From an uncultured Eubacteriales bacterium (GTDB lineage: Bacteria > Bacillota > Clostridia > Monoglobales > Monoglobaceae), in NCBI GenBank assembly GCA_958346135.1, contig CATVQN010000043.1, positions 1 through 7,864 on the forward strand: DNA of 7,864 bases. The letters are read 5' to 3'. The notes beneath the pieces were generated by a model, which was not told the DNA's origin, ran no database searches, and saw only the letters and a list, made by a program, of their open reading frames with translations. Both the position numbers and the translations under genes were made by a program. This document shows, one piece after another, positions 1-6,241 of the stretch (the first letter of the stretch is position 1; every line of letters begins with the position of its first letter).

Positions 1-12
1 GGGGCATAGCTC

Positions 13-41
13 TTGCAATTTTAAAAAAAAGAGAGTATAAT
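13..41 (+). promoter_or_regulatory. sigma-A type promoter for argCB
   Basis: TTGCAA at 13-18 and a perfect TATAAT at 36-41 are separated by 17 bases, the ideal spacing for a vegetative sigma factor promoter. The spacer is A-rich. Transcription would begin near position 48, giving a leader of about 70 bases before argC. That leader is AT-rich and too short for a T-box riboswitch. No clear operator is seen in it. Confidence 0.8.
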
Positions 42-117
42 AGGAAAATATTACGGATTTTTGCAAAAGATTCAAAAATATGATAAAGATTTTGGATACA
101 GAGGAGCGTGAGGTTAC

Positions 118-1158
118 ATGATACGAGCCGGTGTTTTGGGCGGTACAGGTTATGCGGGGATAGAGGTTGTCCGAATCTTGCTCCGGCATCCGGAGGTTAC
201 GGTGACACGTATTGTTTCTCAGTCCTATGCCGGAAAAGGGATTGCGGAGGTTTATCCCAGCCTGATGGGAGTATGTGATGTTGTTTGCTCCTCTCTGGAT
301 GTAGAGGATATTGCCGAAAACTGCGATGTGGTATTTACGGCGCTGCCCCACGGTGCCTCCAAGGAAGTGATTCCTTCCCTGTATGAAAAAGGTCTGAGAA
401 TCATAGATCTATCCGGGGATTTCCGATATCATGATGTTGCGGTTTATGAGAAATGGTATGAGCAGCCGCACTCTCATCCGGAGCTGCTGAAAAAAGCGGT
501 CTATGGCCTGTGTGAGCTGCATCGGGATGAGATCAAAGAGGCTCGGTTAATCGGGAATCCCGGCTGTTACACCACCTGCTCCATTATGGGACTGGCGCCC
601 TTGGTAAAGGCCGGAGTGGTTGATGATAAAAGCTTGATTATTGATGCCAAGTCCGGGGTGACCGGAGCGGGGCGTGGATTGAAGCTGCCTAATTTATTCT
701 GCGAGTGCACCGAGACCATGAAGGCCTATAAGGTAGCAACCCACCGACACACCTCCGAGATCGAGCAGGAGCTGTCCATTTTGGCAGGTGAGAATATTAT
801 GCTGTCCTTTACGCCTCATTTGGCGCCGATGAAACGGGGAATTCTGGCTACCTGCTATGCCAATTTAAGGGGCAGTCACACAGCCGGAGAGCTGTTGGAG
901 CTCTATCATGAATTTTATCGGGATGAGCCCTTCGTTCGTATCTATCCGGAGGGATTGCTACCGGAGGTAAAACACATTGCCGGCTCTAATTATGTGGGAA
1001 TCGGACTTACGGTAGATTCGCGGCTCAACCGGGTCATTGTGATTTCCTGTATTGATAATCTGATTAAGGGCGCTGCCGGACAGGCGGTGCAGAATATGAA
1101 TTTGCTCTTTGGACTGCCGGAGACCACGGCACTGACCGAGCCGGGCATGTATTTGTAA
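118..1158 (+). CDS. argC: N-acetyl-gamma-glutamyl-phosphate reductase
   Basis: ArgC reduces N-acetylglutamyl-5-phosphate to N-acetylglutamate-5-semialdehyde with NADPH, the third step of arginine biosynthesis, in the cytoplasm. Seen in the sequence: an N-terminal dinucleotide-binding motif GGTGYAG at residues 8-14; the active-site motif GNPGCYTT, with the catalytic cysteine at residue 150; and the conserved HRHTSEIEQ block at residues 209-217, which carries the family's catalytic histidine. The length of 346 residues is normal for the short single-domain ArgC found in Firmicutes. The ATG at 118 is preceded by GAGGAG (101-106, spacing 11) and a second GAGG (110-113, spacing 4), and the NADP motif lies close to this N-terminus, so the start is sound. 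argB follows after 21 bases, so the two are probably one operon from the promoter at 13-41. Nothing looks broken. Confidence 0.97.
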   Translation: MIRAGVLGGTGYAGIEVVRILLRHPEVTVTRIVSQSYAGKGIAEVYPSLMGVCDVVCSSLDVEDIAENCDVVFTALPHGASKEVIPSLYEKGLRIIDLSGDFRYHDVAVYEKWYEQPHSHPELLKKAVYGLCELHRDEIKEARLIGNPGCYTTCSIMGLAPLVKAGVVDDKSLIIDAKSGVTGAGRGLKLPNLFCECTETMKAYKVATHRHTSEIEQELSILAGENIMLSFTPHLAPMKRGILATCYANLRGSHTAGELLELYHEFYRDEPFVRIYPEGLLPEVKHIAGSNYVGIGLTVDSRLNRVIVISCIDNLIKGAAGQAVQNMNLLFGLPETTALTEPGMYL

Positions 1159-1166
1159 AAACGTAT

Positions 1167-1172
1167 GGGAGG
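1167..1172 (+). promoter_or_regulatory. argB ribosome binding site that fixes the start
   Basis: GGGAGG lies 7 bases before the ATG at 1180. An in-frame ATG at 1165 overlaps this Shine-Dalgarno sequence and has no good site of its own, so translation should start at 1180 rather than 1165. Confidence 0.8.
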
Positions 1173-1179
1173 ACAGGAT

Positions 1180-2061
1180 ATGGAACCCAGAATTGAAAAG
1201 CTGATTGACAAGGCCGGCGTACTGGTTGAGGCGCTGCCTTATATGCAGAAATTTTACGGCAAGACCGTCGTGATTAAATACGGCGGAAACGCCATGATTA
1301 ACGAGGATTTAAAGAACCGGGTCATGGAGGATATTACCCTGCTGAAATATATTGGAATCAACCCCATTGTGGTACATGGCGGCGGTCCTGATATTTCGGC
1401 GGCACTGACAAGCTTCGGAATCCAAAGTGAGTTTATCAACGGTCTCAGAGTTACCGATGCGGAGACCATGCGGATTGCCCAGATGGTACTGATTGGGAAA
1501 ACCAACAAAGAGATTGTCTCTCTGCTTGGAACCAAGGGCGGAAAAGGCATGGGCGTTTCCGGTATTGACGGCGGACTGATTCAGTGTCAAAAATGTTATA
1601 CCGAAGTAGACGGCAAAAAGACGGATATTGGTTTTGTGGGTGATATTGTCGGAATTAACGGCAAGGTTCTCTCTGACCTGACCCAGAACGACTACATTCC
1701 GGTGGTGGCACCCATCGGCGTGGATGAACAGGGAAACAGCTATAATGTCAATGCCGATACTGTGGCAGGCGCCGTTGCAAAAGCGTTGGCCGCCGAAAAA
1801 CTGATTTTGCTTACGGATATTGAAGGAATTAAGGAGTCCGCAGACAGCGAGGAGATTTTGCCGGTGCTGTCGAGAAAGGAAATTTACCAAATGATTGACG
1901 AGGGAAAAATCGTAGGCGGTATGATTCCCAAGGTAAAGGGCGGCATCCAGGCCATTGAGGCCGGAGTGAATACGGTACATATTATCGACGGTCGGGTTCC
2001 GCACTGTCTCCTTTTGGAGATTTTCACCGACCACGGTATCGGAACCATGATTACCCGATAA
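1180..2061 (+). CDS. argB: acetylglutamate kinase
   Basis: ArgB phosphorylates N-acetyl-L-glutamate with ATP, the second step of arginine synthesis, and hands its product to ArgC. The 293-residue protein shows the amino-acid kinase fold signatures: IKYGGNAM with the catalytic lysine at residue 33; HGGGP at 66-70, which binds the phosphate and substrate; NVNADTVAG around 189-197, with the conserved aspartate at 193; LTDIEGI at 211-217; and GGMIPKV, with a lysine at 251. An N-terminal helix (roughly residues 5-27, ending in a YMQKFYGK block) precedes the core. That extension is typical of the hexameric, arginine-inhibited form of the enzyme, so feedback inhibition by arginine is inferred. The ATG at 1165 would add five residues, but it overlaps the ribosome binding site. 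The gene ends 3 bp before a palindromic element. argJ is not between argC and argB, unlike the common argCJBD order. Confidence 0.97.
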   Translation: MEPRIEKLIDKAGVLVEALPYMQKFYGKTVVIKYGGNAMINEDLKNRVMEDITLLKYIGINPIVVHGGGPDISAALTSFGIQSEFINGLRVTDAETMRIAQMVLIGKTNKEIVSLLGTKGGKGMGVSGIDGGLIQCQKCYTEVDGKKTDIGFVGDIVGINGKVLSDLTQNDYIPVVAPIGVDEQGNSYNVNADTVAGAVAKALAAEKLILLTDIEGIKESADSEEILPVLSRKEIYQMIDEGKIVGGMIPKVKGGIQAIEAGVNTVHIIDGRVPHCLLLEIFTDHGIGTMITR

Positions 2062-2064
2062 CAA

Positions 2065-2237
2065 GGGAAACGCTGATTAAATAACGCCTGCCGGCTTTGC
2101 ACGCATTAAGCTTGCATATTTTCCGTCATTTTGCACTAAAATTTCTTGACATACGTGAGTATGCCTTCGAAATTTTATCACATCTGACGAAAAATCTGAC
2201 TGCGCTTTCTGCGCACAATATCTAATCAGTGTTTCCC
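2065..2237. mobile_element. MITE-like 173-bp palindromic element with terminal inverted repeats
   Basis: The element begins GGGAAACGCTGATTAAATA (2065-2083) and ends with the inverted copy TATCTAATCAGTGTTTCCC (2219-2237); 17 of 19 positions pair. Nested inside are a second pair of arms, 2118-2128 with 2185-2195 (10 of 11), and a third, TAAAATTTC at 2137-2145 with GAAATTTTA at 2169-2177 (9 of 9), capped by CATAC/GTATG (2150-2154, 2159-2163). A local hairpin TGCGC-TTTCT-GCGCA lies at 2201-2215. There is no coding sequence for a transposase. AA flanks both ends and could be a 2-bp target duplication, which is weak evidence. Removing it would leave the argB stop directly before the terminator, which suggests insertion into the argB 3' untranslated region. 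A large processed RNA structure is the alternative reading. The family is not identified. Confidence 0.65.
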
Positions 2238-2251
2238 AAGACAGATAAAAG

Positions 2252-2284
2252 GCCTCTGCGGAATGAGCCGCAGAGGCTTTTTTT
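2252..2284 (+). terminator. intrinsic terminator of argCB, possibly bidirectional
   Basis: GCCTCTGCGG (2252-2261) pairs perfectly with CCGCAGAGGC (2268-2277) around a 6-base loop and is followed by seven T (2278-2284). On the - strand the same stem is followed by CTTTTATC, a shorter U-tract, so it could also stop the phage late transcript arriving from the right. Confidence 0.88.
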
Positions 2285-2318
2285 GTACGGTTGTTTTTGC
2301 TTGACAAACCGAAGGGAA

Positions 2319-3521
2319 TCACCACAGCCCGGTTTGATAGAGCCGGATGCGGGACAAGGCATTGTCAAGCTGCGCACCGCTTAGCTCCTCCTGTAAAAGC
2401 CGTTCGTAATACTGCTGATAGGTCTGCTGCTGAATGTTGTTTAGCCGCAGCTGCTCGTTGGTATAATTGTTCTTGGTGACGTTCTGGGTATTAAACACCT
2501 CGTTCCAATAGCTGTCCCGGTTGTTTTGCGTATAGGCCTGCTGATTTTGCAGTTCTTTCCATTCCCGTTCCCAGTCCTGCTCTGCACGTTGCGCCGCCGC
2601 TTCGTCTCTGGCAATGTTAGAGGCAGTGCTGGCGTTGGCGTTTTTGCGCTGGGCGGTATTGGCGGCACTGGCGTTTTGGTAAGCGGTGTTATACAGATCC
2701 ACCATTTGATTCAGCAGGTCAAGGTCGGTCTGGTATTTTTTCATATACCGGTCATAGGCTTGCTGTGCCAGCTCCGGAATGGTGTTGCTCAGTTGCTGGG
2801 CGTAGTATTGGCTGGCCTGCGCACCTGCAGTTGCGGCGGCGGAGTTGGCGTAGCCGCCGGTTAAGGCGGCGTAGGAGGCATTGGCGTTTCGCCCGGCGCG
2901 CTCGCCCTCTAGGCGGTATTTGTTTTGGTACGCTAAAAAGACCGGGTCACTGTCCGGGTCATAGGAAAAGTCCTTTTGATTTGCCAGCTGATTTGCCAGC
3001 TTATACGCATCTGTGAGATAATTTTGGGCGTACTCCTCCGCAAGGTCGGAGGGCGATTGTACGCCTACACGATTTGCATAGGTTAAGGCGGCCGCATCGA
3101 CGGCGTTTTGCCGGGTCCAGGACTTTCCCGCATCGTCAATATAGAGAATATCGATGGGCTGTCCGCCGATGGAGACGGTGCCGTTGTCGCTGTAGGACAG
3201 TGCATCGGCAGAAAGACCGTATTTTCCGGCGGCGGCAGCATAGGCATCACTGACCCGAACCACCGGGTTGGATGAATTTTTGTAAAAATCCGTAACGCTC
3301 TTTTGGATGTCCCCGCGATTTGCGTAAGAAATTCCGGCGTTCTCGTCCATGTATCCGGGCTTCATCAGATTTTTTCCGTTTAAGGTTACCGTGCCGGTGG
3401 CTTCGTTATAGCCGATGTCGGAGTCGGAAAATCCCATATTATTCAAGGTTGCCCGAATTCCCACCTGGCCGTCCTCCCGGGTGGGAACCTTTGTTTTTTT
3501 ACGATATGTTTCAGATTGCAT
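2319..3521 (-). CDS. phage terminal virion protein (putative ejection or tail protein), Asn/Gln/Ala-rich
   Basis: The exact role is not known. It is the last gene of the phage late cluster, 400 residues long and complete. Residues about 21-66 and 90-136 form two divergent copies of a small module, each with a GTV-x-(L/I)-x-G core (GTVTLNG; GTVSIGG) and a nearby aspartate-rich stretch. From about 155 to the end it is predicted mostly helical and very rich in Asn, Gln, Ala and Tyr, with a block resembling proteins of Firmicute podovirus-like prophages: YDPDSDPVF..Y at 187-198, a TGGYANSAA core at 221-229, then IPELAQQAYDRY at 248-259. No signal peptide or transmembrane segment is visible. The start overlaps the end of the nozzle gene by 11 bases, and its ribosome binding site GGGAGG lies 8 bases upstream, inside that gene. 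Position and composition suggest an internal ejection protein or a tail-tip protein, by inference only. Confidence 0.75.
   Translation of the reverse strand: MQSETYRKKTKVPTREDGQVGIRATLNNMGFSDSDIGYNEATGTVTLNGKNLMKPGYMDENAGISYANRGDIQKSVTDFYKNSSNPVVRVSDAYAAAAGKYGLSADALSYSDNGTVSIGGQPIDILYIDDAGKSWTRQNAVDAAALTYANRVGVQSPSDLAEEYAQNYLTDAYKLANQLANQKDFSYDPDSDPVFLAYQNKYRLEGERAGRNANASYAALTGGYANSAAATAGAQASQYYAQQLSNTIPELAQQAYDRYMKKYQTDLDLLNQMVDLYNTAYQNASAANTAQRKNANASTASNIARDEAAAQRAEQDWEREWKELQNQQAYTQNNRDSYWNEVFNTQNVTKNNYTNEQLRLNNIQQQTYQQYYERLLQEELSGAQLDNALSRIRLYQTGLW
2978..3001. repeat. 12-bp tandem direct repeat within coding sequence
   Basis: GATTTGCCAGCT occurs twice in perfect tandem (2978-2989, 2990-3001). 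On the - strand it encodes LANQ-LANQ in the helical part of the terminal virion protein, keeping the reading frame. It is probably a small slippage duplication. Confidence 0.8.
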
Positions 3522-5181
3522 AGGTTTTACCTCCCTGGTAAGTAATCAGCTCCAAATCATGTAAAACGGCGTGCCCGCTGCCGGAAATGCGGATTTGGAA
3601 GCTGTCGCATTTTTGGAATCGAACCGGGATCCGGCTGACGCCGAACCCGGAGCGGGGCGGCAGCTTTGCACAAGTGACAAACTCCCCGCCGTCGTGAGAT
3701 ACGGCCACCGTTACGGTGGTGTCAGAGTCTGCCTCCAGCCGCAGCCACAGACAGGGAATCCCCTTTTGTACCATGGTGCGGTAGGTCAGCTTTTGCGTAG
3801 TCAGACTCCAGCTGACCGTTTCGCTGCCGCTTTGAAACCGCCAGATTCCGTCGGATGCGGCAGCATAAAGACTACCGCCGTAAAACAAAAATCCCAAAAA
3901 GGGCTTGTTGTCCTCCCGGTACCAGACGGCATAATCCGGGTCAAAGGCCAAAACATCGCAGGTTCCGTCACTTTTGTAGGCGGCTGCATAATAGCGGCGG
4001 CCATTGGTGCCGGCGGCACAGGCGGTATAGGCGGCGTCGTCCAGCTGCGGTGCGGCGGGATAGGGCTCACCGCCGTTATAGGCGAAAAACCCGGCAGCGG
4101 AGAGATAGTATAAAACCCCGCCCAGCTCCGCAATGCTTCGTCCGTCAATGCAGCCGCCCATGGTCTGCTTGGGTATGGAAAAATTCTGAGGTGCATCGCC
4201 GTAAACATGGTGGATGCAGTCTCGTTTAAAGGCCACTACCGCTGAGCGATAGCTGCAAATTCCGGTAAAGCTGCCGGGGGTGCCGATCATGCTGTACCAG
4301 CTGTCATCCTCAAGACCCTGAAAGGAGTTGAAGTTCAGGCAATCCCCCAGCTTGGAAGCATAGATATACTCGCCGTTAGCGGCAGTTCCCCAGAGCCGGT
4401 TGTTGTGGACACAGACGTGGTTCATGTCCGGAATACTCAGCCTGATGGTAACCGTACCGGATTCAGTGGTGTTGGAAAAGGCGGCGTATTCCCCGTATTT
4501 GTTAAAGAGCAGGAGATCCAGCCGACCAATTTCGGAGGCCGATACCACGGCGCTGATAATGTCGGTATCAGCGGCGTAATCCCTGCGTCCCTGTATGGCA
4601 TGGGTATTGTTCTGGGTTTTGGTACACCCGCTGATGATTAGACTGTCTCCCGGCTGAAACTGTGTAAAGTCGGCGCCGGACTTGCTCAGATAGGCGGTGT
4701 AAGCGCCGGTCAGCGTGTTGTGCGAGGTATAAAAGGTCACGCCGGAGAGGGAGAGGGTTTTCTCCATACTCTTTAGTGCGGCGGTTACGGTTCCGGTGTC
4801 CGGATCGGGCAGATAGTCGTAGTAGAGCTTGTCCGGAAAAATACAGAGCTTGCCGTTAAAATCCACAATGGATTTTTCGCCCTCAAGCAAGGTTTGGGTT
4901 CCTATCTGGGTTCCCTGGTAATAGAAGTGCCTATCCTTGACCCCGGTAAAGGCGGAAATTGGGTTTCCGGTATATTCGGGAGCGCAGAAGGCGGCAATTC
5001 CGGTTTCGGAGACTACCCGGGAGCGGGGCTTTCTGGGCGTCAATGCGGGATAGGCGTCAGCGCAGAGGTTTTCGGTCATGGAGAGGGTATGGTCGGCAGC
5101 CTTGCTTCGCAAGTCCAGACCGCCGAACCGAAGCTGTTGTATACTCTTGTTTTCCTTGGCACAAAATGGCGGCAGAATCAT
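3511..5181 (-). CDS. phage tail nozzle / packaged-DNA stabilisation-like protein
   Basis: A protein of about 556 residues rich in short beta-strands, aromatic residues and glycines, as expected for the beta-propeller nozzle proteins of short-tailed phages (P22 gp10 or T7 gp12 type), which extend the connector and hold the packaged DNA. Near the N-terminus, RFGGLDLR and ENLCADAYPALTPRKPR resemble the opening of that group, where the protein contacts the adaptor ring. Propeller-like segments include NNRLWGTAANGEYIYAS, FTGICSYRSAVVAFKRD and VLYYLSAAGFFAYNG. The assignment rests on pattern and gene order rather than a decisive motif. AGGGGG at 5195-5190 is only 2 bases from the ATG at 5187 but 8 bases from the next in-frame ATG at 5181, so 5181 is preferred. 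It follows the adaptor gene closely and overlaps the next gene by 11 bases, which suggests translational coupling. Confidence 0.72.
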   Translation of the reverse strand: MILPPFCAKENKSIQQLRFGGLDLRSKAADHTLSMTENLCADAYPALTPRKPRSRVVSETGIAAFCAPEYTGNPISAFTGVKDRHFYYQGTQIGTQTLLEGEKSIVDFNGKLCIFPDKLYYDYLPDPDTGTVTAALKSMEKTLSLSGVTFYTSHNTLTGAYTAYLSKSGADFTQFQPGDSLIISGCTKTQNNTHAIQGRRDYAADTDIISAVVSASEIGRLDLLLFNKYGEYAAFSNTTESGTVTIRLSIPDMNHVCVHNNRLWGTAANGEYIYASKLGDCLNFNSFQGLEDDSWYSMIGTPGSFTGICSYRSAVVAFKRDCIHHVYGDAPQNFSIPKQTMGGCIDGRSIAELGGVLYYLSAAGFFAYNGGEPYPAAPQLDDAAYTACAAGTNGRRYYAAAYKSDGTCDVLAFDPDYAVWYREDNKPFLGFLFYGGSLYAAASDGIWRFQSGSETVSWSLTTQKLTYRTMVQKGIPCLWLRLEADSDTTVTVAVSHDGGEFVTCAKLPPRSGFGVSRIPVRFQKCDSFQIRISGSGHAVLHDLELITYQGGKTYAI

Positions 5182-5202
5182 GATCATATCCCCCTTTCCG
5201 TC

Positions 5203-5982
5203 TCAGGACTGCCAATATCTCCGAAACCCTGAAACAGGGTTAAACGGAGCCCGGTTTTTATAGTCCCGGCGCAGTCCTTCGTAGAGTGTGTTGTATTGGG
5301 TCATGTGTGCGCTGTAGCCCACATAGTCGTGCTGGTAAAGCGCCATCTTGGCCAGTATATATTCCACATACATCCCGTCATAGGGCAGCTCGTCTATTTC
5401 GGTCAGATCGTCAATGACCCGGCGGATGGCAAGGAGTGCTGCGGTCTGTGCGGTAAAGGCGTTCTCCTCTACCACCAGCCCGTCGTAGACCTGATCCACG
5501 ATATAGCACCGCTGTGCGCCGCTCCAGTTTGGTTCATCGGTTACGTTATTGAGGGCGACCCATTCGATACAGTCCCCCGGATAAAGATCGGGGGAATCAA
5601 TTTTAATGAAATTTTCGCTAAGGTCAAACGTCCCTTTCAAAGACACATACCGTACCGGCAGCGCCCGGGTCAAAAAAACCAGCTTGAGCTTGATGGGACA
5701 GCCGAAATTCCGGTCCAGGCCGCCGGCGGCAAAGCTGCGGAAATCCAGCTTGTCAATGGCGATGCCGTTGAGATAGGCCACCTCAATATCCTCAAAATCA
5801 ATGTCGTCCGGCAGTGTCAGCTCCTCCGGGGAGGTAATGGTGGTTTCAATGGTGTCATAAATTTTTTTAATCTCCCGCCGGATTCCGGCCGAAACCTCAT
5901 CGCACCATCGAAGCTTTTCCTCTTGGGTATAAGGGTTGGGACACAAATTGTCCGCCGTCTCAATCACCTTGAGAAGTTCCAA
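5203..5982 (-). CDS. phage head-tail adaptor-like protein
   Basis: A 259-residue acidic protein between the capsid genes and the nozzle gene, the place where short-tailed phages encode the adaptor ring (T7 gp11 or P22 gp4 type) linking portal to tail. An N-terminal helical stretch (about residues 1-45, with TQEEKLRWCDEVSAGIRREI) leads into a beta-rich middle section (about 50-190) and a C-terminal helical stretch with DGMYVEYILAKMALYQHDY and YNTLYEGLRRDYKNR, a layout that fits an adaptor. No catalytic motif is seen. The start is a TTG at 5982. An in-frame TGA lies three codons upstream, so no longer form exists, and AGGTGAT about 6 bases before serves as a modest ribosome binding site. The gap from the upstream small gene is 10 bases. 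The assignment is by context and fold pattern and could also be a generic connector protein. Confidence 0.65.
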   Translation of the reverse strand: MELLKVIETADNLCPNPYTQEEKLRWCDEVSAGIRREIKKIYDTIETTITSPEELTLPDDIDFEDIEVAYLNGIAIDKLDFRSFAAGGLDRNFGCPIKLKLVFLTRALPVRYVSLKGTFDLSENFIKIDSPDLYPGDCIEWVALNNVTDEPNWSGAQRCYIVDQVYDGLVVEENAFTAQTAALLAIRRVIDDLTEIDELPYDGMYVEYILAKMALYQHDYVGYSAHMTQYNTLYEGLRRDYKNRAPFNPVSGFRRYWQS

Positions 5983-5992
5983 TTGCCATCAC

Positions 5993-6241
5993 CTAACCTT
6001 TCAGGCTTTCCACATAGGCCTGTGCATCCAGCTCCTGCCGGTGGCTGCGCTCCAGCGCCAGGGCCACGCATCTGGGCACCATGACGGAAACGCCTCTTTG
6101 AATTTGGTAGTTGGTGCCGTTGACCGTCACCGTCACATCCTCTTTGTAGCGGTTGTTGTCCTTCATTAGCATCACCGGAACCTGTTCCATATAATATTTG
6201 TCAAGATCCCGGGGCTTTGCAGTATTTTGTTTTGCAGACAT
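5993..6241 (-). CDS. small conserved phage protein encoded after the major capsid gene
   Basis: An 82-residue soluble protein of unknown function. Seen: a charged N-terminus, MEQVPVMLMKDNNRYKEDV at residues 18-36, a short beta-hairpin-like segment VTVNGTNYQIQRGVSVMVP at 38-56, and a C-terminal helix ending in ESLKG. Proteins of this size and style, with a VNG..(Y/W).I.RG.(Q/S)V.VP core, commonly follow N4-gp56 type capsid genes in Clostridia prophages; this is recalled family knowledge and has not been searched here. A capsid-associated or completion role is inferred. The ATG at 6241 has a strong GGAGGG site with 6-base spacing. The frame is also open upstream to about 6340, through the end of the capsid gene, so the first 41 bases overlap the capsid reading frame. 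See the capsid entry for that oddity. Confidence 0.8.
   Translation of the reverse strand: MSAKQNTAKPRDLDKYYMEQVPVMLMKDNNRYKEDVTVTVNGTNYQIQRGVSVMVPRCVALALERSHRQELDAQAYVESLKG

Noticed and set aside
62..74. Possible ArgR operator, TGCAAAAGATTCA, downstream of the argC promoter
   Set aside because: Half-sites TGCA and ATTCA resemble an ARG box but the spacing is one base short and no second box is seen, so it is too weak to list.
1309..2064. Long open frame antisense to argB
   Set aside because: It mirrors the argB codons, has no ribosome binding site and no recognisable protein features; argB itself has all its family motifs.
2146..2151. TTGACA inside the palindromic element (another at 2301-2306) as promoter -35 boxes
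   Set aside because: No acceptable -10 hexamer occurs at 16-18 bases from either one.
5296..6084. 262-codon + strand open frame over the adaptor and small phage genes
   Set aside because: Shadow of the - strand genes; composition is not protein-like and the opposite strand is clearly coding with proper ribosome binding sites.
6201..6241. Canonical -1 slippery heptamer in the capsid/82-residue gene overlap
   Set aside because: The T-run before the ATG and the AAA codons do not form an X XXY YYZ heptamer in the capsid frame, and the -1 frame encodes nothing recognisable before its stop.
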